From Rosellinia necatrix (Eukaryota; Ascomycota; Sordariomycetes; Xylariales; Xylariaceae), in NCBI GenBank assembly GCA_021209875.1, contig JAGYVD010000007.1, positions 2,914,001-2,978,000 of the forward strand: a stretch of 64,000 bases of DNA, written 5' to 3'. Numbering within the stretch: the first letter of the stretch is position 1; the number at the start of each line of letters is the position of its first letter. The notes below the pieces were generated by a model. The model did no database searches. It saw only the letters and a list, made by a program, of their open reading frames with translations, and was not told where the DNA came from. Position numbers and translations under genes: made by a program. This document shows, piece after piece, positions 12,595-24,898 of the stretch.

Positions 12595-13624
12595 CGAATT
12601 GTTGTCGCAATTAGGTCTGTGATGCCGATGCTGCTGGTGCTGCTGATGCCGTTGATGCCGTTAATGCTCTTGATGCCGTTGAGGTTTTGCAATGAAACCA
12701 GGTCGAGGACAAAGTACTTGGGTAAAGGAGGTAGGTATTTAGATATTTAGGTAATAACTGCTCGGGTATAGTAAAAAGGGAAGGTTCGACCCCTCTTTGC
12801 AAACCGGCTCCTTCTTTGTAGACGGTGCCCGTAGTACCTATCTACTTAGGCGGTAGGCAGTAGGCAGGAACCGGAGGAGTGGTAGCAGAAGCGTGCCGGT
12901 GTCGTGAACCTTACACTAACTGGCTACCTAGACAGGCTATCACTGATTCGAGGCAGAGATGGAGGTTACCACATTGCGATGCGTAATCGTAGCTTGTACT
13001 GACGTGCACATGTGAACTAACTGGTCCGGAGCAGTCTAGCGGGAACCAATGGGGTGGAAAGGAATGCATGGGAAAAGAGGCTGGCTGCACGGGAGTTCAT
13101 TTCTGCAGAATACATTGGATTTGCCGGTCCCATCCTGCGTCTGCGATTGGTCGTAGAGTCTTACCCGGTCTGACGACCTCCAAGTAGGATGCCCAGAATA
13201 TGGCGGGGAATAAATCCAACGCCGAGGGGCAACAAGTGCTTGGTCGGACGGATTACCTCATAGATAGGGAGATAAGGTTCTCGGGCAGCTGGAGCGGATG
13301 GGGCTACCAGCTGCAAGTTTAGACCCGCTGCGCTAGCAAGCAGGAGATATGATTGGGTAGAATAACAGCTGTGGAATGACACCTTGGTGGTACCTATGTA
13401 CCTACAGGTTCTGAGAACAGGCCCATAATTAGTGGGCTGGTCGGAGACTTGTTTTTCCATTTGCTCTAGCCCTACATTTCCGCCCACCAAAAATTTCCCT
13501 TGACCAAGCGACCTACTTCGGCTAATTAATCCAGAGCGCAGTCAACCATCTTCGAGGCGTCCATCCTGCCAATTCGCACAGACAACACCACCTCACGTCG
13601 TCATCCACATCACACACCGTCACA
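12595..13624. other. Divergent intergenic region, DUF2408 / RPP1
   Basis: This 1.03 kb region should carry the promoters of both genes. A minisatellite of GATGCCGTT/GCTGATGCC units lies at about 12618-12690, just upstream of the DUF2408 start. A palindromic run of GGTACCTATGTACCTAC type is at about 13387-13407. No gene is supported. Confidence 0.55.
12618..12690. repeat. GATGCCGTT minisatellite
   Basis: Imperfect 9-12 bp units (GATGCCGTT, CTGATGCC, CTGCTGGTG) are repeated just upstream of the DUF2408 start codon. Confidence 0.7.
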
Positions 13625-14188
13625 ATGTCGACCGCCGAACTCGCCTCATCCTACGCCGCTCTCATCCTCGCCGATGACGGTGTCGATATTACTGTGAGAG
13701 CGCCCGAACTTGATCATACCCCTCCTCGCATGCGAACTTCAGGCGGGTAGAGCCGCGCAACCGGCAACATGATTCTAACAACTCTTCTACAGGCCGACAA
13801 GCTACAGACCCTGATCAAGGCCGCCGGTGTTCCCGATGTCGAACCTATCTGGACACAGCTCTTCGCTAAGGTACGCACGAAACGTCGAAATGGAACGCGA
13901 GGGGTGAGATTTGCTGATGTGGGGAGAATATAGGCTCTTGAGGGCAAGGACGTAAAGGACCTCCTTTCCTCCGTTGGCTCCGGTGGTGGTGCCGCTGCTG
14001 GCCCTGCCGCCGCTGGTGGCGCTGCTGGTGGTGCTGCTGCCGCCGAGCCCGCCGCCGAGGAGAAGGAAGAAGGTACGACTCCCATTGCGCATGCCGGGAT
14101 GCGATTCCCAGTGCATTAGAGTGTACTGACAGCCACTACAGAGAAGGAAGAGTCCGATGACGACATGGGCTTCGGTCTCTTCGACTAA
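13625..14188 (+). CDS. RPP1: 60S acidic ribosomal protein P1
   Basis: There are four exons: 13625-13693, 13793-13870, 13934-14072 and 14142-14188, giving 110 residues, the normal P1 length. The N-terminal helical dimerisation domain reads [19 protein letters not shown] and continues through [14 protein letters not shown] flexible Ala/Gly/Pro-rich hinge follows, and the protein ends in the universal stalk tail [13 protein letters not shown], which binds elongation factors and other GTPases. The start ATGTCG, the start of exon 1, the hinge and the tail identify P1 rather than P2. It forms P1/P2 dimers on P0 at the ribosomal stalk. It is convergent with the UBX gene. High expression is expected. 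Confidence 0.96.
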
Positions 14189-14602
14189 ATTCGACCTTTT
14201 ACCACAATCACTTCCCTTTGTACTTCGAATGCATGGTTTGGGGTTCCATACACCATTGGTGTGGCGTGAAGGAGGCACCACTATAGGATGCCCAGGGCAA
14301 ATATCCTTCGGTCATAGGTTAATATGACAATGCTTTTGCAATGATCACCTTTTCACGGTCTTTGTAGAGCTCAATGCGCAGCTACGATGTGATGGGGGGT
14401 CAATATCTGAATTCGGTGTTGCTGGCCTTAGACGAAAAAGTACCCTGGAATGGAAATGATGATTCTTGCATGACATGCAAATTCTGTGTTTATTATCTGG
14501 GCCGGCCGCCTCGATATCGTCAAGAAGTCGCTAGCTTTTAAAATCCAAACGCCACACCATGCATTCGTCGTAAAAAGCTCAGACCCTCCATCTATCTTTG
14601 AC
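14189..14602. other. Convergent 3' intergenic region
   Basis: These 414 bp lie between the stop codons of RPP1 (+) and the UBX gene (-). They should be 3' UTR sequence, and I see no gene. Confidence 0.6.
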
Positions 14603-15688
14603 TTATTGGACGATGAGAGCAGCACTTGGAACCAGACCTGCTTCCCGAAGTGTCTTGCCGAAATCGAGGTTCCCCTCGAAGACTTTCCTCGGGAAGTTCT
14701 GGACAAATTTACTGACAGCTAACCCGTTCTCGGCCTCCAACATCTGGGCCACCTCGAAGAGTGTTGTCTCCGCCGGGAGCGTCTTCATGACATTCCCAGC
14801 CGGCGTCTGTAGTCGTAAGCGGGCTTCATTGTGATTGGCGGCGGGACGGGCAGGAGCCGCAGCAACTGGGGTTGAAGCGGTGGCCGGGATCGCTCTGCCC
14901 TCTTTGGCTGCTTTCGCCTCCTCAGCCTTACGACGCCGCTCCTCTTTGTCGGCCTCGATCTTAGCCTTGATACGCTTCTTCGCCTCCATTTCATCAGCCT
15001 TTTCCTGACGCTTCTTGGCTGCCTCCTTAATTTGCTCTTTGCGCTGCAGTTCTTCTTTGATGTCTTGCGACTCTTTTGTAGCTTTTTGGCGGATTTGCTG
15101 TTTCGGGGTCAGTTCATATACTATAAGAGAACATCTACACATGTAAAGCGTACCTCGTTTCTTTTTTGCTCCTCCTTATCTATAATAGCCTGGTTGGCCC
15201 TCTTAGCCTTCACCTTGTCTCGGAGTTCGGCGAGCCTCTGCTGCTTTTCCTCCTCGGTCAAGGGCGCAATTTCCTCCGTCGACTCCGAGAAGTCGGCATG
15301 ACCTCTAGACGTGCCGTGTGAGTGGACGGTGAGGTAGTATAGCCTTCCATCGATGACTTACGACTTGTTCGCGTGGAATTCGGCCTCTCGCTGGGATCGG
15401 AACTTCTTGCCGCACTCATTGCAGAGAAGCGACAGGGCGACAGAATCCCCCTCTACCTTTGCGATGCTGGGACCGGCTTCTTCCTCCGCCAATAACTCCT
15501 CCAACGGAGTGTCTTGGTTTTTCTCCAACCAGTCCATCGCATCCGGTACTAGCGCAAGGTTAGGCGGCACCAGGTGGCCAGCGCGGGAGACGAGAAAACC
15601 CACAACCATCAGATTTTTTAACAGCTAGCTCGGCACGCTCCTTGTCGAAGCCCATCTCAAGCAGCTGGTCCAAGACAGACTGCGACAT
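14603..15688 (-). CDS. UBA / C2H2 / UBX domain protein (UBXN1-SAKS1 type)
   Basis: There are four exons on the minus strand: 15604-15688, 15362-15548, 15154-15304 and 14603-15097, giving 305 residues in frame. Introns are 55, 57 and 56 bp. Residues 1-40 form a UBA-like ubiquitin-binding domain (MSQSVLDQLLEMGFDKERAE). A C2H2 zinc finger follows with C71, C74, H87 and H93. Residues about 105-215 are a long Lys/Glu/Arg/Ala-rich coiled coil. The C-terminal 80 residues are a UBX domain (ARLRLQTPAGNV to LREAGLVPSAALIVQ) that should bind Cdc48/p97. The layout matches UBXN1/SAKS1 adaptors, which bring ubiquitylated substrates to Cdc48 in the cytosol. The donor of intron 1 could also be 4 nt upstream; GTGGGT fits better and gives the expected GLPDAMDWLEKNQ. 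Confidence 0.93.
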
Positions 15689-15952
15689 TTTTGTTGTCGG
15701 TTGGTGTGCTGGCGTGTAGATGAGTGAGAGGAGCTGCCTACCCTGTGAGGGGATGGCGAAGCCGTACTTGAGTAGCTAACGACCGTAGATGAGAGCCTGA
15801 AGCGACTTGCGCAACAGGTGCTTGCAAGAGAACAAAGGGCAAGGAAACAACTAAGCCCGCGGCCAGTATGATTTGTTGCGAATAGTGTATAAAAGATCCT
15901 ACAATACACACTACAAGCCTGATCCGTTCATAGGTACGTACCAGGTAGAAAG

Positions 15953-15990
15953 GGTAGGTAGGTAGGTAGGCAGGCAGGCAGGCAGGCAGA
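15953..15990. repeat. GGTA/GGCA tetranucleotide microsatellite
   Basis: Four to five GGTA units run directly into five GGCA units, a single T-to-C step apart. It is related in sequence to the dispersed TAGGTACC words seen elsewhere. Confidence 0.85.
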
Positions 15991-16020
15991 TAGCCTGTAG
16001 GTACCAACTTTAGCTAGAAC

Positions 16021-16025
16021 GTCAT
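16021..16025. repeat. Target site duplication, left copy (GTCAT)
   Basis: GTCAT lies directly outside the left LTR, and the same five bases follow the right LTR at 23021-23025. Confidence 0.88.
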
Positions 16026-16173
16026 TGTAGCACTTACCCTTGCAGGGAGACCCACTACGGAGACCCACATGTAACACTTAGTACACAGTAGCCGTAGTGC
16101 GAGGGCTTGGACTTATCCATCCCTTCTACATCCCAATACATACTCGTACAGATTGATCCATTCCCTTGCTACA
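16026..16173. repeat. Left LTR (148 bp)
   Basis: It begins TGTAGCACTTACCC and ends CCCTTGCTACA. It differs from the right copy at 17 of 148 positions with no indel, and at each of these the left copy has C or G, so it is the less mutated copy. Confidence 0.93.
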
Positions 16174-19100
16174 AATTCGGCACTATTACCATTTGCTTTT
16201 CCTTTTCTTGGGCCGCGGCTAACCAGTCCTTCCAGGCTATTACAAACCAACACACCTAAAGACGCCAAAGATTCTATTACGGAAGCCTACTAAGAATTCT
16301 ACGGAAGCCTGTTATCCGTTAGTTATTTAAACCTATTATCACGATTTTGCTGTTTTAACAAGTATTACCTTATATCTGTTAATAAATACTTATATAACAT
16401 ACTAATAAGCTTTTACAGGCTGTATTAAATCGGCTGAAAAATTAAAATAGAAATAATACCGATATAAGTGTACTACGTTTATATAAACACGTAAAAAAGT
16501 TTATAAAATTTTAACTTATAATTTAAAATTTTTTAAATATTAGTTATTATTAATGTTATTATGTTTAGCTATAAATATAAAAAACATTTTGCTAGCACGT
16601 TAATTATTATAGTTTATAAACATAAACTATTGTTTTATTACGTTGATTAATAATTTAAACTTATAATTAGCTATATATTTAATAAAAAATAAGTTATATA
16701 AGCTTAAGCTTAAAAACAACTATTTATTAGCTTAAATAAAATTAAAACGTTAATTTAATATATTTTTAAAACGCTAGAAAATTATTTATAAAGTATATAA
16801 AGCTAATAATTATTATAAGCTTATATTAATATTTTTTTATTTATTAAGTTAATTATAAAAAAATAAAAACGTAAACTTATTAGTTTAAAACTTACTAGCT
16901 TAATTAAATTTATATTTTTTTATTATATTAGATTAATTATATTATAAACTTAAAACGTTTATATTAAAGAATTTATTACTTAGTCCGTTTTATTTAAACA
17001 TGTTGTTAGCTAGTATTTTGCGTCTATAAATTTATTTAAGCATATAAACTAAGCATAAGCAACTTAATTTTTTAAACAATTTATTTATAGATTTTTTAAG
17101 CAGTTTATTTTTAAATTTTAAAATAAAAAACCTATTTATAGTTAAAAAGGCCTAGCGTTTATTTAAAAAAAGCTATTTAACAGCAGGCTAACTAGTATAC
17201 TAAAAATATTGCTATATTATTTATAGCGTAACAATAATAAAACATTTAAAATATAGCATAATTTTTAGCTATAACGTGTATAAATATGTCGGCGTTATTA
17301 CAAGCATTAAACGTTAAATATTTTAATTTAAAAGCAAAAGATTTTATTTTTGCCGGTATTATAGCCGATAAGAAATCTATTAAATATATAAATATTTACG
17401 CTTTTATAAACAAATTTAAATATTTAGTTTTATAATATAATAAAGCCGACGTTTATAAAGTTTAAACTTAGTGTTTATTAAAACTAGCATTAATATAACA
17501 TTTTTAAATGTTATTAAAAATAAACAAAGAATTATTTAAAACAGTAATAATTTAAGCTATTTATAGAAAATTTATTAATTAATTTAAGCTATCGTAGTCT
17601 ATAGCTATAAAATATTTTTAAATATACCGATTTTTTTTAAATAATATTAACAGAAGTTATAATATAGCTAGTTTTATATAACGCGTTATATAAAATGCTA
17701 AAAGCTATAACTTTATTAAAACTAATTAACTTTAGATAATATTTAAAGCTTTTAATATAAACATATAAAGCTAATTAATAGTATTTATAAATATTATAAT
17801 AATAAATATTTTTTTTGTAGAGATTTTTTAACAAAAAAATATATTAAAAAAAATAGCTTAAAAAAAATATTTATTTTGCCCGCAAAATAATATAATTTTT
17901 TTTTTTCGTTGTTTATTATACTTTAATAATAAAACTAATAATTTTTAATATATATTATAATATTATCGGAGGCATAATAAAAACTAAATTATATATAATA
18001 AAAATTAGTACAACTTATAATATAACTTTTATATATTTAATATTTGCAGCAGTATTAAAAATAATAAAAATAGAGATAATTATACTAGTAAATATATTAA
18101 TAGTTATTTAAGCTAAACTAAAACTTTGGCTTTATATTATTAAAGCGCTAATTAATAGCATTTTTATTTTAATTTAAATAATTATTATAGCAGCAAAAAG
18201 CTAAAGCGTATTATAATAAAAAGTACTTTATATATATAAAAGCGCTGTTAAAAAACTAGACAGATAATTATAATAATTATTTTTAATAACAAAGTAAAAA
18301 ACTATTAAGCTGGTTTATAAATTAAAAAGATTTTATATAAGCATAATTATAAAAATAAACCTTTTAGCTGGATAAAAAATCTTTGCAGCAAAATACAGAT
18401 TTTAGTACTATATATTAGCTGCTATCGATTAAATCGGTTAAAAGCGGCTATTTTAGTATAATATACTATATATTGTTTATAAAACGCTTTATTAAATGCT
18501 AGAAATATACTGTTTTTTTTTTTAGCAATAATAAATTATATAAATATATATAACGCGTTTATAATAAAGCAACTTTTAATTATATTATATTATATAATAT
18601 TTATAACCTGCTATTTTATTTTAAAATACTTTTTATTATATAATTTTAAGCGTTAACAACAGGTTTTAGCTTAAGCTATAAATTTAAATTTTATAATTAT
18701 TTTAAGTTTTATATTATATTAAATCTAAAAAGCTATTAAAATTAATATAACGTTTATATAAACATTAAATGTTTTAAAACTTTAAAAAATCGGTAATAGA
18801 TTTAAAAAAACTATTCGGCATTAAAAGTTTATAAACAGGCTATTTTATTAATATTACAAAAACTTAGCGTAATATTTTATACTTTAAACAAATATGTTAT
18901 AATGCTTATATATTTCTAAAGCAGAAATATAATAATAAAAAAACCCGCAACAGTATTTTTTATACAAAAAGTTGCTTTAGTCGACGATTTATAAGCATAT
19001 ATATTTTTAAGTATAAATATTTTAAGCTTTAAAAAGTTTAATATATTTATATCCTGTAATAAAACTATTATATAGTTATATAACGTTATAATTTCTATAG

Positions 19101-22100
19101 ATTTTATATTATAAAGAAAACGTTAAAATATTAAAGTTAGAACAAGGATATAATAGATAATTAATCCTAAAAGTTATATATTTATTTTAATACAGCATGT
19201 AGTAATAAACAACAAATAAGACTTGCTTTTTAAGCCGGCTAATATTTAAATAAGCATATTTATATTAATTATTAACGCCGGCATAAATAAAATAATAATT
19301 AAAAATAATATAAATAAACTTATATATATATTTTTTTAAAAAATGCTAGGACATTTTATATTTATCGATTTAAAATGTTTTATATATTAAATAAAAAAAA
19401 TATATGTTTATAAAACAGCTAAATTAATAATATATAAATTAAAGCTTTAATAGGACGCCGATAAATTTATTTATATTAAATATATAGTTAAACATTTTAA
19501 AACAAAAGTTAATATTTATAATAACTTTAGTAATTTAAACCAGCGTTAGCAAATTTTTTAGCTTTTAAATAAATTTAAAATAATATTTAAAAATATAAGT
19601 TATATTAATATATTTATAAAAAATAAATAAAAGTGCATTTTAAGCCCGGATAAGAAAAAAGATTTTCTAATACTGCAAAGTCTACTTATTTTTTTAAAAT
19701 AGCAAACAAGTTGTAAAAAATATAGTTACTAGATTTAAAAAACCAAAAAAGTTATACTAAACCAAAAAACAAGTTTTATTTTTTTTTTCTGTTTTTATTA
19801 TATAAAAAAACAAGCTAAAAATAAATAAGGCCTTTAAACAAAAAAACAAAGCTAATAAAATAAGTCGTATAATTATTAATATTAGGCCTTTTAATAAAAT
19901 AGTTTTATAAAACGCTTACTTTATATATACTTAAAATAAAATTATAAATTATATAGCAGAAAAACTATTTTAAAGCATATTTAATACTATTGCTTTTTAT
20001 TATTAATAATATATTTACTTATAGTTATAATAGGTTTTATTATAATTATATATATAAGCTAATTTATATATAAATACGCTGTAATAAAATATAAAAACAG
20101 TAATACGTATATCTAGCGTTAAATTAACGCTATGTTTAAACATACTGTTGTAAAATTTTATTATAATAATATTATTGTTTTATTAAATAATTTTAACAGC
20201 TATTTTTAAAACTTGCAGAAAGTCTTTATAGTTTTCCGCGATAAAAATATTAATATTAGATTATTAAAGTTATATATAGCGTTTTTAAGCATAATAATAT
20301 TAAATAAATTAATTAATTCTTTTAGTATAACTATTACAAAAAAAAAATTAGCTGTAATTAAACAACTTTAATTTTTAAAAATATTAAAAAATTTAAAAAT
20401 ATTTATTAGTTTAACTATATAGCTTTATATATTATATTTTTAACACAAGATATTAATTAAACTACTTTAAAAGTATAAAATAAAATTATTTAAACAAACT
20501 AAATCAAGTTAATTTAAATATATTTAATAAACATAAGTTATTATAATTATATTTATATTTTTTTTAATTAAAAAACGTATAATATTCGCTTAAATTAAAC
20601 AAGCTTTATTAAATAATATATCGCTGGCCTTTTGTTTGTTTAATCGTTAACTGTTCGCAGATTTTAACGCGTTTATTAACAGCATTAATATAAAAGTTTA
20701 CTACGTTAATAAACAAATAATTTTAAAGCTAATATAAAATAATATTATTATTAAATATTTATTTTAGCAAATAATTTAAACTATAGCTTTTTTATTTTGC
20801 CTGTTAATTAACGCTAAGTTTAAATATTAGCTAATAAAAATAAAGCTTTATAGATTTATATAGCTGCTTAAAAAATGTTAATATTAGCTGAACATAACTA
20901 AAGTCGTGCTTTTAATTATATTTATAGATTATAAAAATATATTAGGATTATATAATTATATAAACTTAATAAATTTTATAGCTGCTAATAACGCTAACAA
21001 AAAAATTATATAAATATTAGAATATATTAGCCAGTTTAAAGTTTATATGTTTTATAAGCTAAGCTATTATTATATAATTTTTAACGCGTTAAACAGGCTG
21101 CTTTGCGACAATTTAAATAACGTTTATAACTTTTAAGCTGGCAATTTCGGCGGCTTAAATAAATTTTCCGACAATAAAAAAAAATATTAAGCAATACATT
21201 AAATATTATAACAACTTTTGTTAATAGTATCGCTAAATAAATAAAAGTATAAGCATAACATAAACATTTTTTTAAAAAAATTTTAAAAAAATACTATTAT
21301 ATTTATATAATTTAACCTTGATTTTAAATCGCGACTGCAAAAAAAATACAAAAAAGACCTATATATATAAACAACATTAAAAGTACTTACGCGTAAAAAA
21401 ATATTATTTATAGCTAATAAAGCTAATTTTTTATTTTATATATAAAACGGCTTATTATAACAGAAATTAAATATATATACTAATAAACTTTATATACTTT
21501 GATTTTATCTGCTATAATTTTAAAAAGCTATATATAGCTTAAATTATATTAGCTATAAAAACTTACGTATATATTTTAATAATTTTATATTTATTATAAT
21601 TTAAAACAGTTTAAAAATATATTAAAAAATGTTTTAAATATTAAATACTATAGCTTTATAAATATAAACTATATAACAGTTTTTAGCTAATTTTATTACT
21701 GCTATATTTTTATTATAACATTATAATAAATTTTATTATAGCGCTGCTAATATTTACTAAAAGTTTTAATTTAATAATAATAATAGTTTATAAATTAATT
21801 AAAAAAATATAATTTATACTAGGCAGCAAAAAATAAACAGCTGTATAGTAAAAACATGCTTTAATATTCTAGCTTCTGCTAGCAGGCTAAAAAATCTTAC
21901 GAGTAATTATTTTTAACCGCGATTTTAAATTTTTTTTTACGCTATAATCAGCTGTTTAAAAACGCTTTAATATTAAGTTGCTTTATATAGCCGCGTACTA
22001 TTTATAAATAAATAATTAGTTAGAAATTATAATATAAATAATATAGTTTATATTATAATATTATATATATATAATAAAAAACTTTTAAAATTAGCTGCAA

Positions 22101-22872
22101 ATAATTCTATAATTATAGTTTAAATATAATAACATAAAATATAATATAATTAATATATTATTTAATAAACTAGCACAAAAATTTATATTAATAAATATTA
22201 TAAATATTTTAATACTACTAATCTAGCAATTTAAACGTCTGCTTTTACTTCCTGCGGCATATATTAAAGTTTTAAATATAATCGTTTTAATATTTATAAC
22301 TATAAAAAATATTATAATAAACATAAACAACTTAAATTTTTTAATATTAAAAATAAAGTATTATTACAGCTGCATAAAAATATAATATATTTACAATATT
22401 AATTATAAAACTAAAAATGTTCTAATACTACGTAGGACTTTTTATAATTATTAAAAAAGTCGGCTTGTTAACTTATAAATTAAATTTAAGCTAATATAAT
22501 GCTAAAATTTACAATATTATTTTTATTAATTATTTTAAGCCGGCTAAATTTAATAAATATAGTAGAAGTTTTTTTTTAATTAAGCTTATACAGGCTTAAA
22601 ACTATTTACGTAAACAGGTTATAAATATAAAAATAAGCAACAAATAAATATAATATTTAATTAAATACGATAAAATTAAACATAAGTTTAATAAATAGCT
22701 TATAAAAAACTAGTTAAAACTAAACTTAAAACTTATTAATAATTACTATAAAAAAAAATACGATTAAATAAAACGGAAAAACAAAAATAAAAAATAAAGT
22801 ATTTTAAACAAAAATAAAAAATAAAATATTTTAGCTGCGGAACGCAGCATTTTATTTCTTTTAAAGGCAGAT

Positions 22873-23020
22873 TATAACACTTATTTTTACAAGAAAACCT
22901 ACTACAGAAACCCACATGTAACACTTAATACATAGTAGCCGTAGTGCGAAGGCTTGGACTTATCCATCCCTTTTACATCCTAATACATACTCGTACAGAT
23001 TGATCCATTCCCTTGCTACA
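22873..23020. repeat. Right LTR (148 bp), mutated
   Basis: It aligns without gaps to the left LTR. All 17 differences are C-to-T or G-to-A relative to the left copy and cluster in its first 40 bases (12 of 17). Its start is TATAAC instead of TGTAGC, so the terminal TG is lost to mutation. Confidence 0.93.
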
Positions 23021-23025
23021 GTCAT
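23021..23025. repeat. Target site duplication, right copy (GTCAT)
   Basis: It is identical to 16021-16025 and lies directly outside the right LTR. Confidence 0.88.
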
Positions 23026-23696
23026 CGTGGGTGATGCCTCGATAATATGGATGGGCATGTTAATAAGCGTTATTTCCGGGCTACCGAGGTGCCCAAACCC
23101 CGCCGAAACCCCCCTTTAGATGCACCGGCGAAATACATGTCCACCGAGGGCCCTAGTAGGGTACTGACTACCTAGGTAAGTAGTTACAGGGAGCCCTGTA
23201 CCTGCCGAAGCTCAGGTGGGGTCTGAGTGGGGCCCAATCAAAGTACTCTGGCCAGCAACGGTTGCCGTGATATCGGGTGATGCAACCAAAACCTACCGAC
23301 CAACTCACCTAAACTTCCAGTACCCAACTTGGCACATATCTGTTGTAACGTAATCAAACACCACCACCACCACCACCACCGCCACCTGTGCTCCCCGACG
23401 GACCTATCTGGGCCGCCTTTGGGATCTTATCTTCACCATCCGCTGCCTATTACGATTGGAACTATCTACAAGGCCGCATTCACGTGAACGGGTAGCGCAC
23501 ACCAGTAGCGTATCGTCGGTAGTGGCCCACGTTTCGACAAGCCAGTGTGCGATAAATCCAACAATCTGCTCCGGTCCTGCATCCTCAGCACGCCCCCGAC
23601 ATCAAGCCTCCGCTCGCCGTTGATCCCTCGCCCGACAGCATCCCCCGTACCGAGTCGCCGTCATATACATACATATCTGTATAGAGATTAGTCAGC
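23026..23696. other. 5' flank of VAP gene
   Basis: This is normal-GC sequence from the retrotransposon edge to the VAP start codon, about 670 bp, which should include its promoter. An ACC triplet repeat lies at about 23358-23386 and a GACTACCTAGGTAAGTAG-like word near 23166. Confidence 0.6.
23358..23386. repeat. (ACC)n triplet repeat in VAP 5' flank
   Basis: About nine CAC/ACC units lie some 310 bp upstream of the VAP start codon. Confidence 0.85.
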
Positions 23697-24898
23697 ATGT
23701 CTGTTGAGATCGACCCTCAGGAACTCGGCTTCCACCGTACGTCACCACCATCGTATATATAGACCACGTGTCCGGTCGGGGATACTTGCGGTCGCTTACA
23801 GAAACGTAGGTCCTTTCACGGTCGAAGTGCTAGAGAACCTGAAGATCCGGAATCCCGGTACCCAACCGGTTGCCTTTAAGGTACGTCGAGAATACCGGCT
23901 CCGATTCGCCCTTCATGCGGGTCGTCCAAGGCTAACGTCTCGCAGGTCAAAACCACCGCACCGAAGCAGTACGCCTCCCTCGAACATCATTACAGATCAT
24001 TTCGGAGTTTCAAAGTGCTAACGTGCCCCGTTATTCAGATACTGCGTGAGACCTAACTCGGGCCGCGTTGAACCAAACAGGGAGGTTGAAGTACAAGGTC
24101 ACATATACTCATTCATCTCTGTACTTTCACTGCTAACCCCTTATCAGTCATCCTCCAGGCCATGAAACAAGAGCCGCCATCGGGTACGAAATGCCGAGAT
24201 AAATTTTTGGTTCAGTCCGTCGCCATTACTCCTGACAAGGACTTCGCCAACCTTGCATCCATCGTAAGTTTGATTCCAATATATATCCGCCAGGGATGAG
24301 TATTATCTAACCCTATGGCAGTGGGATACCATCGACAAGAGTTCGGTTCAAGAGAAAAAGATTCGTGTTACCTGGCTGGACCCTAAGAGCTCTCCCACTG
24401 CCGAGACCACTGTCACCACACCAAACAAAAAGGCACCAGTGAACGGCGTAGGTTGTCCCCTCCGAAGGAAACAATATACGCGCCCACTGACCAATTTTAT
24501 AGGGCGATGCGACACCAGATACCGCCCCTGTAGCTTATGCATCGCCAAGTGATTTCGTCCACGGACGATCCGAACCCAAACCCTTGACCGAGGAAGAATC
24601 TCAGCCAGAATATAAGCCAAATGTTGCCGCACCTGTAGCAGTTGCCACGGCGAAGAATAGCGAGCCGAGCCGTGAAGAGCTAAAGGAGCAACTCCTTCAA
24701 GCCGAGAAGCTGATTGCGCAACTGAAGGACGACGGGGGCCTGCGCCAGAGGAAGACGGGCGGTGCGGCGGAAGAGAAACCGAAAGTTAAGCCTGCCGAAC
24801 TCGCGCAAGTGGCGCGGGCTGGCACCGAAGGCGTGCCTGTCAAGATCACGGCTATTCTCTGTCTTGTGAGCTTTCTGCTTGCTTATGTCTTTTTCTAG
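23697..24898 (+). CDS. SCS2: VAP / Scs2-type ER membrane tether (MSP domain)
   Basis: There are seven exons: 23697-23736, 23810-23880, 23946-23968, 24039-24097, 24148-24263, 24322-24447 and 24503-24898, giving 276 residues in frame. Residues about 1-125 form an MSP domain: MSVEIDPQELGFHRPFTVEV, LKIRNPGTQPVAFKVKTTAP, QYCVRPNSGRVEP, then CRDKFLVQSVAI. The KTTAPKQYCVRPN stretch is the basic face that binds FFAT motifs. A disordered linker, a short coiled coil (SREELKEQLLQAEKLIAQL) and a C-terminal membrane span (TAILCLVSFLLAYVFF) follow. This is the layout of VAP/Scs2, which anchors lipid-transfer and other FFAT proteins at ER contact sites. Exon 2 must start after AAACGTAG at 23809; the earlier AG at 23800 gives a stop. 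Exon 3 is 23 nt. Confidence 0.95.

Larger units (their letters stand above)
15689..16025. other. 5' flank of UBX gene up to the retrotransposon
   Basis: These 337 bp hold what remains of the UBX promoter on this side, and the last five bases (GTCAT) are the target duplication of the retrotransposon. A GGTA/GGCA tetranucleotide repeat lies at about 15953-15990. Confidence 0.6.
16026..23020. mobile_element. RIP-degraded LTR retrotransposon, 6995 bp
   Basis: Two direct repeats of 148 bp (16026-16173 and 22873-23020) bound the element. The left copy starts TGTAG and ends CTACA. The 5-bp sequence GTCAT occurs at 16021-16025 and again at 23021-23025, a target site duplication typical of LTR elements. 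The internal 6.7 kb is extremely AT-rich from about 16320 to 22880 and has no open frame worth naming on either strand, as expected after heavy C-to-T mutation. I could not read Gag, RT, integrase or protease motifs, so Copia or Gypsy membership and orientation are open. A purine-rich run near 16190-16230 read on the minus strand could be a polypurine tract and would favour minus orientation, weakly. It lies between the UBX and VAP genes. Confidence 0.93.

Noticed and set aside
16174..22872. AT-rich block as mitochondrial DNA insertion or centromere
   Set aside because: Exact LTR boundaries and a target duplication explain it as a mutated retrotransposon; no mitochondrial gene motif was seen.
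22736..22924. Short frame in the AT-rich block and left part of the right LTR
   Set aside because: Phe/Tyr/Lys-rich translation of mutated AT-rich DNA crossing the LTR border.
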